From Streptomyces anulatus (GTDB taxonomy: Bacteria > Actinomycetota > Actinomycetes > Streptomycetales > Streptomycetaceae): a stretch of DNA of 64,000 bases. This document shows, in pieces, positions 33,464 to 45,411 of this stretch. Made by a program: the position numbers and the translations under genes. Positions within the stretch are counted from its first letter, which is position 1, and every line of letters begins with the position of its first letter. Under the pieces are notes generated by a model, which was not told the origin of the DNA, searched no databases, and saw only the letters and a list, made by a program, of their open reading frames with translations. The stretch lies in NCBI RefSeq assembly GCF_000721175.1, contig NZ_JOEZ01000021.1, positions 189,920 through 253,919 of the forward strand, given 5' to 3'.

Positions 33464-33494
33464 GGGCCCGGCCTCCTGAAGGAGGACCGGGCCC
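33464..33494 (-). terminator. fba terminator
   Basis: GGGCCCGG-CCTCC with GGAGG-A-CCGGGCCC form a 13-bp stem with one bulge and a 4-base loop, about 30 bp beyond the fba stop. Confidence 0.75.
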
Positions 33495-33522
33495 GACACC
33501 GTACGTCCGTGCGAACGGGTGG

Positions 33523-34554
33523 TTACTTCAGCTTCGTGCCCGTGGAGCGCAGGTGCCCGCACGCCTCGGTGACGCGCTTGGCCATGCCGGCCTCGGCGGC
33601 CTTGCCCCAGGTGCGGGGGTCGTAGGTCTTCTTGTTGCCGACCTCGCCGTCGACCTTCAGCACGCCGTCGTAGTTGCGGAACACGTGGTCCACGACCGGG
33701 CGGGTGAAGGCGTACTGCGTGTCGGTGTCGAGGTTCATCTTCACGACGCCGTTCTCCAGCGCGGTGGCGATCTCCTCGGCGGTGGAGCCCGAACCGCCGT
33801 GGAAGACGAAGTCGAACGGCTGGCTGCCGGCCGGCTTGCCGTACTTCTCGGAGACGCCAGCCTGAAGGTCCTTCAGCAGCTCGGGACGGAGCACGACGTT
33901 GCCCGGCTTGTAGACGCCGTGGACGTTGCCGAAGGAGGCGGCCAGCAGGTAGCGGCCCTTCTCGCCCAGGCCGAGCGCCTCGGCGGTGCGCAGCGCGTCG
34001 TCGACGGTCGTGTACAGCTCGTCGTTGATCTCGTGCGTGACGCCGTCCTCCTCACCGCCGGTCGGGGTGATCTCGACCTCAAGGATGATCTTGGCGGCGG
34101 CGGCCTTGGCCAGCAGCTCCTGGCCGATGGCCAGGTTGTCGGCGAGGGTCTCGGCGGAGCCGTCCCACATGTGGGACTGGAACAGCGGGTTGAGACCCTT
34201 GGCGACGCGCTCGGCGGAGACGTCGAGCAGCGGACGTACGTACCCGTCCAGCTTGTCCTTGGGGCAGTGGTCGGTGTGCAGCGCGATGGTGACGTCGTAC
34301 TTCGCGGCGACGATGTGCGCGAACTCGGCCAGGGCGACCGCACCCGTGACCATGTCCTTGTTGTGCTGGCCGCCCAGGAACTCCGCACCACCGGTGGAGA
34401 TCTGGACGATGCCGTCGCTCTCGGCCTCCGCGAAGCCACGCAGGGCGGCGTGCAGAGTCTGGGACGAGGTCACGTTGATGGCCGGGTAGGCGAACTTGCC
34501 CGCCTTTGCCCGGTCGAGCATCTCGGCGTACGCCTCGGGGGTTGCGATGGGCAT
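33523..34554 (-). CDS. fba: Class II fructose-bisphosphate aldolase
   Basis: A 343-residue zinc aldolase that interconverts fructose 1,6-bisphosphate with dihydroxyacetone phosphate and glyceraldehyde 3-phosphate. It begins MPIATPEAYAEMLDRAK. Catalytic and metal residues are in ALHTDHCPKDKLDGY, FQSHMWDGSAETL, EVEITPTGGEEDGV, NVHGVYKPG and FVFHGGSGS. The ATG at 34554 is chosen over one 34 codons upstream because the mature N-terminus starts there in the family. Confidence 0.97.
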   Translation of the reverse strand: MPIATPEAYAEMLDRAKAGKFAYPAINVTSSQTLHAALRGFAEAESDGIVQISTGGAEFLGGQHNKDMVTGAVALAEFAHIVAAKYDVTIALHTDHCPKDKLDGYVRPLLDVSAERVAKGLNPLFQSHMWDGSAETLADNLAIGQELLAKAAAAKIILEVEITPTGGEEDGVTHEINDELYTTVDDALRTAEALGLGEKGRYLLAASFGNVHGVYKPGNVVLRPELLKDLQAGVSEKYGKPAGSQPFDFVFHGGSGSTAEEIATALENGVVKMNLDTDTQYAFTRPVVDHVFRNYDGVLKVDGEVGNKKTYDPRTWGKAAEAGMAKRVTEACGHLRSTGTKLK

Positions 34555-34695
34555 CTGACCGCTCCTTGGGATGTGCGGGTGTGCAGGCTTGAGTCCCTGA
34601 CCTGGGGGCGACGTCATCGTCGCCCCCATCTTCCCAGACTCCTCATCGGGCTCCACTCGGCGGACCCTGTTTCACGTGAAACCGTCCGCCCGGGC

Positions 34696-35235
34696 TCAGC
34701 CCAGGTCGAGATCGGCCACCGAGTAGACGTGGACGTACGGCAGACCGGCCTCGGCGATCGCCGGGGCGGCCCCGCGCTCGACGATCACGGCGACGGCGAC
34801 GACCTCCCCACCCGCCTCGCGCACCGCCTCGACGGCGGTCAGCGGCGAACCGCCCGTCGTCGAGGTGTCCTCGACGACCAGGCAGCGGCGGCCCTTCACA
34901 TCGGTGCCCTCGATCCGGCGCTGCATCCCGTGCGCCTTCTGCGCCTTGCGGACGACGAACGCGTCCAGGGTCGTTCCGCGGGCGGCGGAGGCGTGCAGCA
35001 TCGAGGTGGCGACCGGGTCGGCGCCCAGGGTCAGCCCGCCGACGCAGTCGTAGTCCAGCTCGGCGGTGGCGTCGAGCATGACCTGGCCGACCAGCGGCGC
35101 GGCCTTGCCGTCCAGCGTGATGCGGCGCAGGTCGATGTACCAGTCGGCTTCCAGACCCGAGGAGAGGGTCACCTTGCCGTGCACCACGGCCTTGTCCTTG
35201 ATCTGCTGGAGCAGGTCAGCGCGTACGTCAGTCAT
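34696..35235 (-). CDS. pyrE: Orotate phosphoribosyltransferase
   Basis: A 179-residue type I phosphoribosyltransferase that makes OMP from orotate and PRPP. Motifs are KVTLSSGLEADWYIDLR, the GGLTLGADPVA segment, and the PRPP-binding CLVVEDTSTTGGSPLTAVEAVREAG. ATG at 35235; a GTG two codons upstream is also possible. It lies beside fba, as in other Streptomyces. Confidence 0.95.
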   Translation of the reverse strand: MTDVRADLLQQIKDKAVVHGKVTLSSGLEADWYIDLRRITLDGKAAPLVGQVMLDATAELDYDCVGGLTLGADPVATSMLHASAARGTTLDAFVVRKAQKAHGMQRRIEGTDVKGRRCLVVEDTSTTGGSPLTAVEAVREAGGEVVAVAVIVERGAAPAIAEAGLPYVHVYSVADLDLG

Positions 35236-35283
35236 GTCCACGAGGGTAAGCGGTACGGGCCGGGCCCACGGCCGGGCACCGTT

Positions 35284-36090
35284 TCAGAGCCGCGTCCAGC
35301 TCCAGGTCGTCGTGATCTCCAGCGGGTCGATCGGGGTCACCAGCCGGGGCGTGGTGTTCAGTCCGTTCGGTGGCCCGGACTGCGGCTCCACGCAGACGGC
35401 CTCGTCCTGCTCGTCGTAGATCACCACCCACTCGCTCCGGCTCTTCACCGTCAGCTCCAGCCGCTCCGGCCAGGTGAGCTTCACGTCCACGCCGTCGGGC
35501 ATGCCGAAGCAGTCGTCCCACGGGCCGGGCAGGGGGTCGATGCGGCGGCCGGTGGGCAGATGGTCCGCGCCGCGCTCCTCCTGCCAGGCGGCGTCGAAGG
35601 ACAGCTCGGCGTCCCGGCCGTCGAGGGTGCGGTGGAACCAGGGGTGCCAGCCGGCCTGGGCCGGGAAGGAGTTGCCGTACGTCTCGACGGCGAGGCCGAG
35701 GAGCAGCGTGTCCTCGGTCAGCTCGAAGGTCTGCGTCACCCGGCCCGGGTAGGGCCAGGGCTCGGCGAGGTCGTAGTAGAAGGCCGCCCGGCCCTCGTCC
35801 GCATCGGCGGCCGTGTGGACGGTGTGCCAGGAGGTGTCCCGGCCGGTGCCGTGGATGGCGTGCGGCGGGGAGTTCAGCGGCAGCTCGTGGAGCGCGTCAC
35901 CGTTGCGGAACTGCCCGTACCCGGTACGTCCGCACCAGGGCACCATCGGGAAGCAGCCGTACCGCTCGCCCTGGCGGAGCAGTTCGGCGCCCCCGATCCG
36001 CAGGCTGCTGATCCGGCAGCCGTGCAGGGGGTCGACGGTCAACTCGGCTTCGCCGACGGTCAGCCTGACGTTCTCTTCGCTCCTGCTCAC
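35284..36090 (-). CDS. Aldose 1-epimerase family protein
   Basis: A 268-residue galactose-mutarotase-fold protein: PMVPWCGRTGYGQFRNGDALHELPLN, HAIHGTGRDTSWHT (catalytic His), FPAQAGWHPWFHRTL (second His) and a late Glu in DEAVCVEPQSGPPNGLN. It interconverts anomers of a hexose or a phosphorylated hexose. GTG start at 36090. It lies 48 bp upstream of pyrE on the same strand and may be co-transcribed with it. Confidence 0.88.
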   Translation of the reverse strand: MSRSEENVRLTVGEAELTVDPLHGCRISSLRIGGAELLRQGERYGCFPMVPWCGRTGYGQFRNGDALHELPLNSPPHAIHGTGRDTSWHTVHTAADADEGRAAFYYDLAEPWPYPGRVTQTFELTEDTLLLGLAVETYGNSFPAQAGWHPWFHRTLDGRDAELSFDAAWQEERGADHLPTGRRIDPLPGPWDDCFGMPDGVDVKLTWPERLELTVKSRSEWVVIYDEQDEAVCVEPQSGPPNGLNTTPRLVTPIDPLEITTTWSWTRL

Positions 36091-36128
36091 CCGACGACCC
36101 TACTGGCCGCCGCTGCCTCCGAAGCCCA

Positions 36129-37055
36129 CTACCTCCGGCGCCGCAGTGCCCGGCCCAGCACCACGGCGGAGGCCAGCGCGAGGGCGGCGGCCGGGGCGAC
36201 CCACCGCAGGGTGGTGCCGGCGCCGCCCGCCTCCGGGGAGGGCACGGGGGCGTAGCGTCCCCGCGGGGGCGCGTGGTCGACCTCCTCGGCGCTACGCCCG
36301 ATCATGGTGCGGCGGGCGTGCGCGGCCTCGGCGGGCGGTTCGTCCGGAACGGTGAACTCCACCCCGGCGACAGGGTCGAGCGAGGGAGGCGGCACGGGCG
36401 AGTCGAACACGGACCCGGAGTCGTCGTCGCCCGCGTCTGCACCCGCATCGGCACCGGCACCGGCACCGGGAGAAAGCGCTTCGTCGGCCTCCGGAGAAGG
36501 GGCGCCGTCCTCGTCGCCCTCAAGCCCCTCGGCGGCCACCGCACCGTAATCGTCGCCACTCTCCTCGCCCTCGCCCTCGCCCTCCCCCGCGTCCTCGTCC
36601 CGCGCCGCCAGGGACTCCGTCACCAGCTGCTGGGTGAAGCGGTCCAGGAGCCGGTGGGCGGCCGCGAGTGCCGCGCCCTCCTCCAGCTCGACCAGCCGCC
36701 CGTCCCCGCCCGCCGTACCGCTGTACGCGAGGGTCGTCCCGCCGTCCGCCTCCGTGAGGCCGATGGTCAGGGCCAGCTCGACCGCACCGGTGCCCCGGGC
36801 CTCCACGCCCTTCCCGGTCACCGAGAAACGCTGCCCGTCGGAGCCTCCGCCGCCCTCCGGGCCGGTGAGCAGCAGCTCGCCCCGGTAGGTGATGGTGTGG
36901 CCGCCGGCCCGGAGCTTCAGCCGGCCCGCCAGGGGCGGCGCCGACGCGTCGGCGTCCTGCTGGAGGCCGGGAACGCAGCGGGCGACCCGGGCGGGGTCTT
37001 CGAGCGTGCGCAACAGGGTCGGGACGGGAACCGGAACGAACACCTCATGCTCCAT
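36129..37055 (-). CDS. CoxG-like SRPBCC protein with C-terminal membrane anchor
   Basis: A 308-residue protein. The N-terminal 145 residues form a CoxG/SRPBCC lipid-binding-like fold (MEHEVFVPVPVPTLLRTLEDPARVARCVPGLQ, LAGRLKLRAGGHTITYRGEL and ALAAAHRLLDRFTQQLVTES). A long acidic, Gly/Asp/Ala-rich low-complexity linker follows, then a single membrane segment (LRWVAPAAALALASAVVLG) ending RRRR. In other settings CoxG tethers CO dehydrogenase to the membrane; no CO dehydrogenase genes are here. The partner is unknown. Confidence 0.8.
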   Translation of the reverse strand: MEHEVFVPVPVPTLLRTLEDPARVARCVPGLQQDADASAPPLAGRLKLRAGGHTITYRGELLLTGPEGGGGSDGQRFSVTGKGVEARGTGAVELALTIGLTEADGGTTLAYSGTAGGDGRLVELEEGAALAAAHRLLDRFTQQLVTESLAARDEDAGEGEGEGEESGDDYGAVAAEGLEGDEDGAPSPEADEALSPGAGAGADAGADAGDDDSGSVFDSPVPPPSLDPVAGVEFTVPDEPPAEAAHARRTMIGRSAEEVDHAPPRGRYAPVPSPEAGGAGTTLRWVAPAAALALASAVVLGRALRRRR

Positions 37056-37182
37056 GGCAACCGAGCCTAATCGGCCCCGGCCCGGACGTCAGCGCGTCCG
37101 CCCGCGGAAAGCCGGACCCGCATGCCGGGAAGGCGTCCGACCGCTTGGCGCGAGGCCGTCCGACCGGGTCCCCGGGGCGGGC

Positions 37183-38781
37183 TCACGCGTCCTCCCAGTA
37201 GCGCGGGTGGATCAGCGTCGACGGGATCAGCCCCGGCAGCCGGGCGTCGGCAGCGGCCCGCGCCCCCTCGCGCAGCTCCCGACCCCCCAGCGACCGCGGT
37301 ACGGGCCCTCCGGCGGCCAGCGCGGGCCGCGGCGCCCGGCCTGGTCCGGCGAGGAGGAAGCCCCAGCCCTCCCCCTCCCGCTCGTCGCCGCGGCCCCGGT
37401 CCGGGCTCGCGGCGAAGCCCGCGTACCGGCCGGCGACGTGGTACGGGCGGGTCGCGAGGCCGCCCGCGCGCATTGAGGCCTCCACCGTCCAGAAGGTCCG
37501 CGGCCGGGCCCCCAGCGGCCCCGCGTGCACCACGAGCCGCCCGTCCGGGGCCAGGGCCTCCGCGACCAGCCCGTAGAACTCGGCGGAGTACAGCTTCGTA
37601 CTGGCGGTGATGCCCGGGTCCGGGAGGTCGGAGATCACCACGTCGTAGCGTCCCCGGTCGGACCGGAGCCAGGGGAACGCGTCGGCCCCGACCACCGTGA
37701 CACGGGGGTCGCGGAAGGCGTGGCCGTTCAGCTCCGAGAGGGCGGGGTCCGTACGGGCCAGTCGGGTGACGGCCGGGTCCAGCTCGACGACGGTGACCGA
37801 GCGGACGTCCCGGTAGCGCAGCACCTCACGGGCGGCGAGGCCGTCGCCGCCGCCCAAAATGAGCACGCGGGCGCGGGGCCCGTTCATCGCGGGGTGCACC
37901 AGCGCCTCGTGGTAGCGGTACTCGTCGCGGGCGCTGACCCGCAGCCGGCCGTCCAGATAGAGGTCGAGGGAATCGCGGTCGGCCCCGGTCAGGACGACCT
38001 CCTGCACCCCCGTCCGCACGGCGACCCGCACCTGGTCCCCGTACACCGCCCGGCGCGCCGCCCGCTCGAAGTCGTCGACCAGCACCGTGGCGGTGCCCAG
38101 GAGCGCGATCACCGAGACGTTGACCAGGACGAGGAGCCACCGGGAACGGGAACTGAGGTCGCGCCGGAACACCCACAGGACCAGCGCGCCGCCCGCCGCC
38201 GCGTTGACCGCGCCGGTGAACAGCGCACCGGTCAACTGCCCCAGCATCGGCAGCAGCAGAAAGGGGAACGCGAGACCGCCGACCAGCGCGCCCACGTAGT
38301 CGGCGGCGAACAGGTCGGCGACGGCCCCGCCCGCGTCCTGCCGGTCGACGCGCTGGATCAGCGTCATCAGCAGCGGGATCTCCGCGCCGATCAGCACCCC
38401 GATCGCCAGCGAGAACCCGACCAGCGCGTACTGCGACTCGCCGAGCCAGGCGAACGAGGCGTAGAGCACCAGCGCCGAGGAGCCGCCGATCAGCGCGAGG
38501 GCCGCCTCGACCATCCCGAAACCGACGGCGGCATGGCAGCGCAAACGTTTCGCGAGAAGGGAGCCGATGCCCATCGCGAACACCATCACGGACAGCACGA
38601 CGGAGGCCTGGGTGACCGAATCACCGATCAGGTAGGAGGCGAGTGCGACCAGTTCGAGCTCGTAGACGAGACCGCAGGCGGCGCAGATGAAGACCGCGGC
38701 CAGCACGAGGACCCGGCCGGTCCTCGGCCGTACGGGAAGCCGAGCCGCGCCCCCTCGCAGCGGCACCTGCTGATCGATCAT
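37183..38781 (-). CDS. Membrane-anchored spermidine synthase-like protein
   Basis: A 532-residue protein. The first ~215 residues hold about seven membrane helices ([32 protein letters not shown] to [16 protein letters not shown]). The rest is a polyamine aminopropyltransferase domain with [45 protein letters not shown] and [11 protein letters not shown]. Such fused proteins are common in actinobacteria and their substrate is uncertain. It is followed on the minus strand by the CoxG-like gene, 127 bp away. Confidence 0.9.
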   Translation of the reverse strand: MIDQQVPLRGGAARLPVRPRTGRVLVLAAVFICAACGLVYELELVALASYLIGDSVTQASVVLSVMVFAMGIGSLLAKRLRCHAAVGFGMVEAALALIGGSSALVLYASFAWLGESQYALVGFSLAIGVLIGAEIPLLMTLIQRVDRQDAGGAVADLFAADYVGALVGGLAFPFLLLPMLGQLTGALFTGAVNAAAGGALVLWVFRRDLSSRSRWLLVLVNVSVIALLGTATVLVDDFERAARRAVYGDQVRVAVRTGVQEVVLTGADRDSLDLYLDGRLRVSARDEYRYHEALVHPAMNGPRARVLILGGGDGLAAREVLRYRDVRSVTVVELDPAVTRLARTDPALSELNGHAFRDPRVTVVGADAFPWLRSDRGRYDVVISDLPDPGITASTKLYSAEFYGLVAEALAPDGRLVVHAGPLGARPRTFWTVEASMRAGGLATRPYHVAGRYAGFAASPDRGRGDEREGEGWGFLLAGPGRAPRPALAAGGPVPRSLGGRELREGARAAADARLPGLIPSTLIHPRYWEDA

Positions 38782-38848
38782 GCGGCGAACGCTACGTGAC
38801 CGCGACGTCGCGGTTTGTCACCCACACGGGTGCGAGTCCCCTGGCCGC

Positions 38849-39370
38849 TCAGGCCGCGGGCGCGGGAGTCCGCACCCCCACCCGGGTCCGGGTCACCACC
38901 AACTGCCCTTCCTGCGGATACGCGTGCCAGGTGCGCCACCGCACCTGGCCCTCGGTGCGCTGGGCGAGCATCGCGGTGAAGGCGTGCGGGCTGCCGGGGA
39001 AGGTGCCCGCCAGTCCGTGCGGGTGGTCGCTCACCAGGGCGAGCAGTTCCTGGGCCCGCCCGGCGAACTGCCCCTGGGTCAGGGTCTCGACGCGCGCGGC
39101 GAATTCGTACTCCCAGCCCCCGAGCCGCTTCGCGACGCCGAGGGGCAGGGGGGTGGTGCTGCCGGGCATACAGGCCACGGTCTCGGAGCAGACGTCGCGG
39201 TCCTCCTGGAGGAGTACCTGGTGGGAGGCGCCGAGCAGCCTCAACTGGAGTTCGGCGCCGTCGAGCCGGAGGTCGAGGACCGCCAGGGCGGGCAGCGGCT
39301 CCCGTCCCAGCATCCAGGCCAGGTCGGCGGCGCGGGTATCGGAGTAGGCCGTCTGGAGGGTGGTGAGCAT
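38849..39370 (-). CDS. DUF2617 family protein
   Basis: A 173-residue protein: LQTAYSDTRAADLAWMLGREPLPALAV, LQLRLLGASHQVLL and PGSPHAFTAMLAQ are typical of the DUF2617 family found in Streptomyces upstream of the spermidine synthase-like gene. It may be co-transcribed with it (67-bp gap). Function unknown. No signal peptide. ATG at 39370. Confidence 0.85.
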   Translation of the reverse strand: MLTTLQTAYSDTRAADLAWMLGREPLPALAVLDLRLDGAELQLRLLGASHQVLLQEDRDVCSETVACMPGSTTPLPLGVAKRLGGWEYEFAARVETLTQGQFAGRAQELLALVSDHPHGLAGTFPGSPHAFTAMLAQRTEGQVRWRTWHAYPQEGQLVVTRTRVGVRTPAPAA

Positions 39371-39691
39371 GGGTGGGCTCCGCAAACACACATGGACACA
39401 TGGACAGCAGGACGCCCCGGGATGACTGCGCGTGGGAGGTGGGGAGCGCCCGATCTGGTCCAACTGGGGTCCGAGGGCTGAATGTTCTCTTCGTTGAGGG
39501 AATCACGAAGTACGCCGCGCTCACAGCGCTTTCGCCCAACTTGCCGTGGTTTCCATCCCCTCGGGGGCTCACGGGTTCAACTGTTCAACCGAAAACGTCC
39601 GCGTCGCTCAACAAAAAGGCGTCCGAAGGGAGTTCACCCTCCGGACGCCCGGTGCCGGGTCACTGTGGGTGACCGTGCGGCGGTGGCCCGG
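39371..39691. other. Intergenic region with a terminator
   Basis: No gene. It holds the promoter of the DUF2617 gene and, at its right end, the terminator of the Gly/Cys-rich membrane peptide gene. Confidence 0.6.
39612..39650 (-). terminator. Rho-independent terminator of the Gly/Cys-rich peptide gene
   Basis: On the minus strand an 8-bp GGCGTCCG/CGGACGCC stem with further pairing inside is followed by TTTTTGTT. Confidence 0.75.
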
Positions 39692-39973
39692 TCAGCTGCC
39701 ACCCCCGCCGCAGCCGCCCCCGCCCCCGCCGCACGACGAGCCGCCGCCGCAGGAGTGGCCGCCGGAGCCACCGCTGCCGGAGTCGGTGCCGCCCGCCCAC
39801 CAGGCGCCACCGGCGCCACCGCCGAGACTCTCGCCGCCGGCCGACGCCCTGCTCGTGGAGCGGCGGCGCCAGTTGCGCGAATTCGACGACCTGCTCCCAC
39901 CGGTGGCCCGCAGCACGATCAGCAGCCCTCCGACGACAGCCGCGGCGATCAGCACCGCGATGAAGACGCCCAT
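39692..39973 (-). CDS. Small membrane protein with Gly/Cys-rich tail
   Basis: A 93-residue protein: one N-terminal membrane segment (MGVFIAVLIAAAVVGGLLIVL), a basic Arg/Ser region (NSRNWRRRSTSRAS), then a tail with three cysteines in glycine runs (SCGGGSSCGGGGGGCGGGGS). I do not recognise a characterised family. The tail could bind metal or a lipid-linked partner, or be disordered. It has its own terminator and is divergent from the aminotransferase gene. Confidence 0.7.
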   Translation of the reverse strand: MGVFIAVLIAAAVVGGLLIVLRATGGSRSSNSRNWRRRSTSRASAGGESLGGGAGGAWWAGGTDSGSGGSGGHSCGGGSSCGGGGGGCGGGGS

Positions 39974-40112
39974 GCTCCCCACCCGCCCTTCTTTCCCCCG
40001 AAGCGAGGTCCCCCGTCGCTTCCCCGTTGCTGTGTGACAACGGGATGCCCACCGCCGCCGCGCGCCAAAGCGGACTTGAGCAACTCCAGAGCTTCGGCAC
40101 AGGATGGCGCCC

Positions 40113-41309
40113 ATGACACAGGGACGAGCGCCCCAGGGAAACCCGGCGCAGGGACGACCGCTGCTCAACCGCCGCCTCGCCGCGTTCGGCACGACGATCT
40201 TCGCGGAGATGTCCGCGCTGGCCGTACGGACCGACTCCATCAACCTCGGCCAGGGCTTCCCCGACACCGACGGCCCCGAGGAGATCCGGGAGGCGGCGGT
40301 CCGGGCGCTGCGCGCCGGCCACGGCAACCAGTACCCACCGGGCCCCGGCGTCCCGGAACTCCGTAACGCCGTCGCCACCCACCAGGAGCGCTTCTACGGC
40401 CTGACCTGGTCCCCGGAAACGGAGGTCCTGGTGACGACCGGGGCCACCGAGGCGATCGCCGCCTCCCTGCTCGCCCTCCTCGAACCGGGCGACGAGGTCA
40501 TCGCGTTCGAGCCGTACTACGACTCGTACGCCGCCTGCATCGCGATGGCGGGCGCGAAGCGCGTACCGCTCACCCTGCGCGCCCCGGACTTCCGTCCGGA
40601 CCTCGACGAGCTGCGCACCCTGATCACCCCGCGCACCCGTCTCCTGCTCCTGAACACCCCGCACAACCCGACCGGCGCGGTGCTCACCCCCGACGAACTG
40701 GCCGGGATCGCGGCCCTCGCGGTGGAGCACGATCTGCTGGTCGTCACCGACGAGGTGTACGAACACCTGGTCTTCACGGGGGCGCACCACCCGATCGCCG
40801 CGCTCCCCGGAATGCGCGAACGCACGGTGTCGGTCTCCTCGTCGGGCAAGACCTTCTCGTACACCGGCTGGAAGATCGGCTGGGTCACCGGGGACGCGCC
40901 CCTGGTGGCGGCCGTGCGCACGGCGAAGCAGTATCTGACCTTCGTGAGCGGGGGCCCGTTCCAGTACGCCATCGCCGAGGCGCTGGCCCTGCCCGACGCC
41001 TTCTTCACCGACTTCCGCGAGGGCATGCGCCGCAAGCGGGACCTGCTGGCGAAGGGCCTGCGCGCCGCGGGCTTCCGGGTGTACGAGCCGGCGGGGACGT
41101 ACTTCATCACCACCGACATCGCCCCGCTCGGCGACGAGGACGCGTACGCCTTCTGCCGCGCCCTGCCGGAACGCTGCGGGGTGGCGGCGGTGCCGAACTC
41201 GGTCTTCTACGACGATCCGGAGGCGGGCCGCAGCCAGGTCCGCTTCACCTTCTGCAAGAAGGACGATGTGCTGGAGGAGGCGGTGGAGCGGCTGGGGCGG
41301 CTCGGCTGA
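40113..41309 (+). CDS. Class I/II aminotransferase (DapC or methionine aminotransferase-like)
   Basis: A 398-residue PLP aminotransferase. INLGQGFPDTDGPEEI, NQYPPGPGVPELRNAVA, NTPHNPTGAVL, DEVYEHLVF and the PLP lysine in SSSGKTFSYTGWKIGW place it in the fold I group with YbdL/DapC-like enzymes (kynurenine, methionine or succinyl-diaminopimelate aminotransferases). The ATG at 40113 has AGG at proper spacing; the ATG at 40104 is an alternative. Substrate uncertain. A hairpin follows the gene. Confidence 0.9.
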   Translation: MTQGRAPQGNPAQGRPLLNRRLAAFGTTIFAEMSALAVRTDSINLGQGFPDTDGPEEIREAAVRALRAGHGNQYPPGPGVPELRNAVATHQERFYGLTWSPETEVLVTTGATEAIAASLLALLEPGDEVIAFEPYYDSYAACIAMAGAKRVPLTLRAPDFRPDLDELRTLITPRTRLLLLNTPHNPTGAVLTPDELAGIAALAVEHDLLVVTDEVYEHLVFTGAHHPIAALPGMRERTVSVSSSGKTFSYTGWKIGWVTGDAPLVAAVRTAKQYLTFVSGGPFQYAIAEALALPDAFFTDFREGMRRKRDLLAKGLRAAGFRVYEPAGTYFITTDIAPLGDEDAYAFCRALPERCGVAAVPNSVFYDDPEAGRSQVRFTFCKKDDVLEEAVERLGRLG

Positions 41310-41381
41310 GCACGCGGACGGCCCGGCAGACGGTCGTGATGGCCGCCTCCCGGGCCGTTCGGCACAGCTGTGGGACACGCC

Positions 41382-41405
41382 AGGGCGTGTCCTAGGGCAC
41401 GCCCT
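41382..41405. terminator. Hairpin between convergent aminotransferase and YbjN genes
   Basis: AGGGCGTG and CACGCCCT pair across an 8-base loop; the stop codon of the minus-strand gene overlaps the edge. A neighbouring CCTAGGGC/GCCCTAGG adds pairing. Confidence 0.55.
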
Positions 41406-41949
41406 AGGCGCCCGCGGGCTCCTCGCCGTCCTTCTCGCCCTCGGCGGGCTGGATGCCGAGGCGCTCGACGAGCCACTTGTCGAACTCGATCGAGGCGCGC
41501 ACCCAGCTCACCGTCGAGGAGACGAAGTGCTCCAGGCTGACGCCGGTGCCGATGAGCATCTGCGCCTCACCGATCAGCCGGACGGAACCCGCCTCGCCCT
41601 CCTCGCCCTCGTGGGCGTGGGTGTAGACCTTGGGCCACAGGGTGCGGCGGTTCCAGTCGTCGATGGCGTCCAGCAGGACGGGACGCTGGTCGAGCGCGTG
41701 GGGGCGGTCGTAGAACGTACGGACCGAGAAGACCTGCTGCTCGTCCTCGCCCCGGAACATGAAGTACGTCCGGAACTCTTCCCACGGCGCCGCGAGGTCG
41801 CCCTCGTCGTCGACGACGTACTTCAGCTCCATCTGGTCGAGGAGCTGCTTGACGAGGTCCTGGTCAGGGACGACGGGGCCCTCCGGTCCTGCCGCCTGCG
41901 GTTCGGGCTGGCCCCCGAAATTAGGAATCGAGGACGGATCGATGCTCAC
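41404..41949 (-). CDS. YbjN-domain protein
   Basis: A 181-residue protein of the YbjN type (type III secretion chaperone-like fold): LLDQMELKYVVDDEGDLAAPWEE, YFMFRGEDEQQVFSVRTFYDR, LLDAIDDWNRRTLWPKVYTH and GVSLEHFVSSTVSWVRASIEF. Function not defined in actinobacteria. The GTG at 41949 follows AAGGGAAAT; an ATG ten codons upstream is possible. Confidence 0.85.
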   Translation of the reverse strand: MSIDPSSIPNFGGQPEPQAAGPEGPVVPDQDLVKQLLDQMELKYVVDDEGDLAAPWEEFRTYFMFRGEDEQQVFSVRTFYDRPHALDQRPVLLDAIDDWNRRTLWPKVYTHAHEGEEGEAGSVRLIGEAQMLIGTGVSLEHFVSSTVSWVRASIEFDKWLVERLGIQPAEGEKDGEEPAGA

Positions 41950-42110
41950 CGTTATTTCCCTTCGTGCGGTTGCGGCCATCCTCTCCCATGGCGGGCGGGG
42001 CATGGCAAGCCCGCACGGCCCCTATCCGCCACAAGCTGACAGGGAGCCGGTGGGGGAGGGGGCCGTACGGGCTGTCCCTGACAGCGCGTGGCGGGCCGCG
42101 TGCCCGGGTG

Positions 42111-44708
<2,598 letters not shown>

Positions 44709-44768
44709 GTGTGGTTACTCCTCCTCGCAGCTGGCGGGTCCTGCATTGACCTGAACAACGTGCACAAA

Positions 44769-44789
44769 GTTGAGTCTATTCCACTCAAG
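44769..44789 (-). promoter_or_regulatory. HAIR (HspR operator) of clpB
   Basis: GTTGAGT-N7-ACTCAAG matches the HAIR consensus CTTGAGT-N7-ACTCAAG at 13 of 14 positions. Confidence 0.85.
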
Positions 44790-44885
44790 GCCCTGAGTGC
44801 ACGCGCTGCGGCGCCGGGCGGGCGGGCGATGCCTGTACGCACACGCGCCGCGCGCCCGCTCGGAGGGTGCTCGTACGCTGCCCCC

Positions 44886-45287
44886 ATGGCAGACGTACAC
44901 GATCCCGCTCCCGCATACGTCGCGTTCTGGCGCGAGAGCCACCTGTCCACCTTGACGACTCCCCGCCCGGACGGCACGCCGCACGTGGTGCCGGTGTGCG
45001 TGACGTACGACCCGGAGGCCGGGGTGGCACGCGTGATCACCGACGGCGGCAGCCGCAAGGTCGCCAACATCCGCGCCGCCGGCCCCGACGGGGCACGCGT
45101 GGCCGTCTGCCAGATCGACCGGGCCCGCTGGGCGACCCTGGAGGGCCGCGCGGTCATCCGCACCGAGCCGGAGGCCGTCGCGGACGCGGAGGCCCGCCAC
45201 GAGGAGCGCTACGGCCGCGCCCCGCGGATCAACCCGACCCGGGTCGTCATCGAGATCACCCTCGACCGGGCGCTCGGCAAGGCCTGA
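44886..45287 (+). CDS. PPOX-class F420-dependent oxidoreductase-like protein
   Basis: A 133-residue split-barrel protein (pyridoxamine 5'-phosphate oxidase fold): HLSTLTTPRPDGTPHVVPVCVTYDPEAGVARVITDGGSRKVANIRA, then WATLEGRAVIRTEPEAVADAE. In actinobacteria this length and pattern usually bind F420 (or FMN). Substrate unknown. ATG at 44886. Confidence 0.85.
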   Translation: MADVHDPAPAYVAFWRESHLSTLTTPRPDGTPHVVPVCVTYDPEAGVARVITDGGSRKVANIRAAGPDGARVAVCQIDRARWATLEGRAVIRTEPEAVADAEARHEERYGRAPRINPTRVVIEITLDRALGKA

Positions 45288-45330
45288 CCACCACCCCTGG
45301 GCACCTGCCCCCCGGACGGGAACAGCACAA

Positions 45331-45363
45331 CGGCGCCACCGTGTTCAGGTCACGGTGGCGCCG
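45331..45363. terminator. Bidirectional terminator
   Basis: A perfect 13-bp stem, CGGCGCCACCGTG with CACGGTGGCGCCG, and a 7-base loop between convergent genes. Confidence 0.8.
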
Positions 45364-45411
45364 CTGTGTGGGGGAAGCGCCTGGAGCGACAGGTGACGAC
45401 GGGGGAATCGC

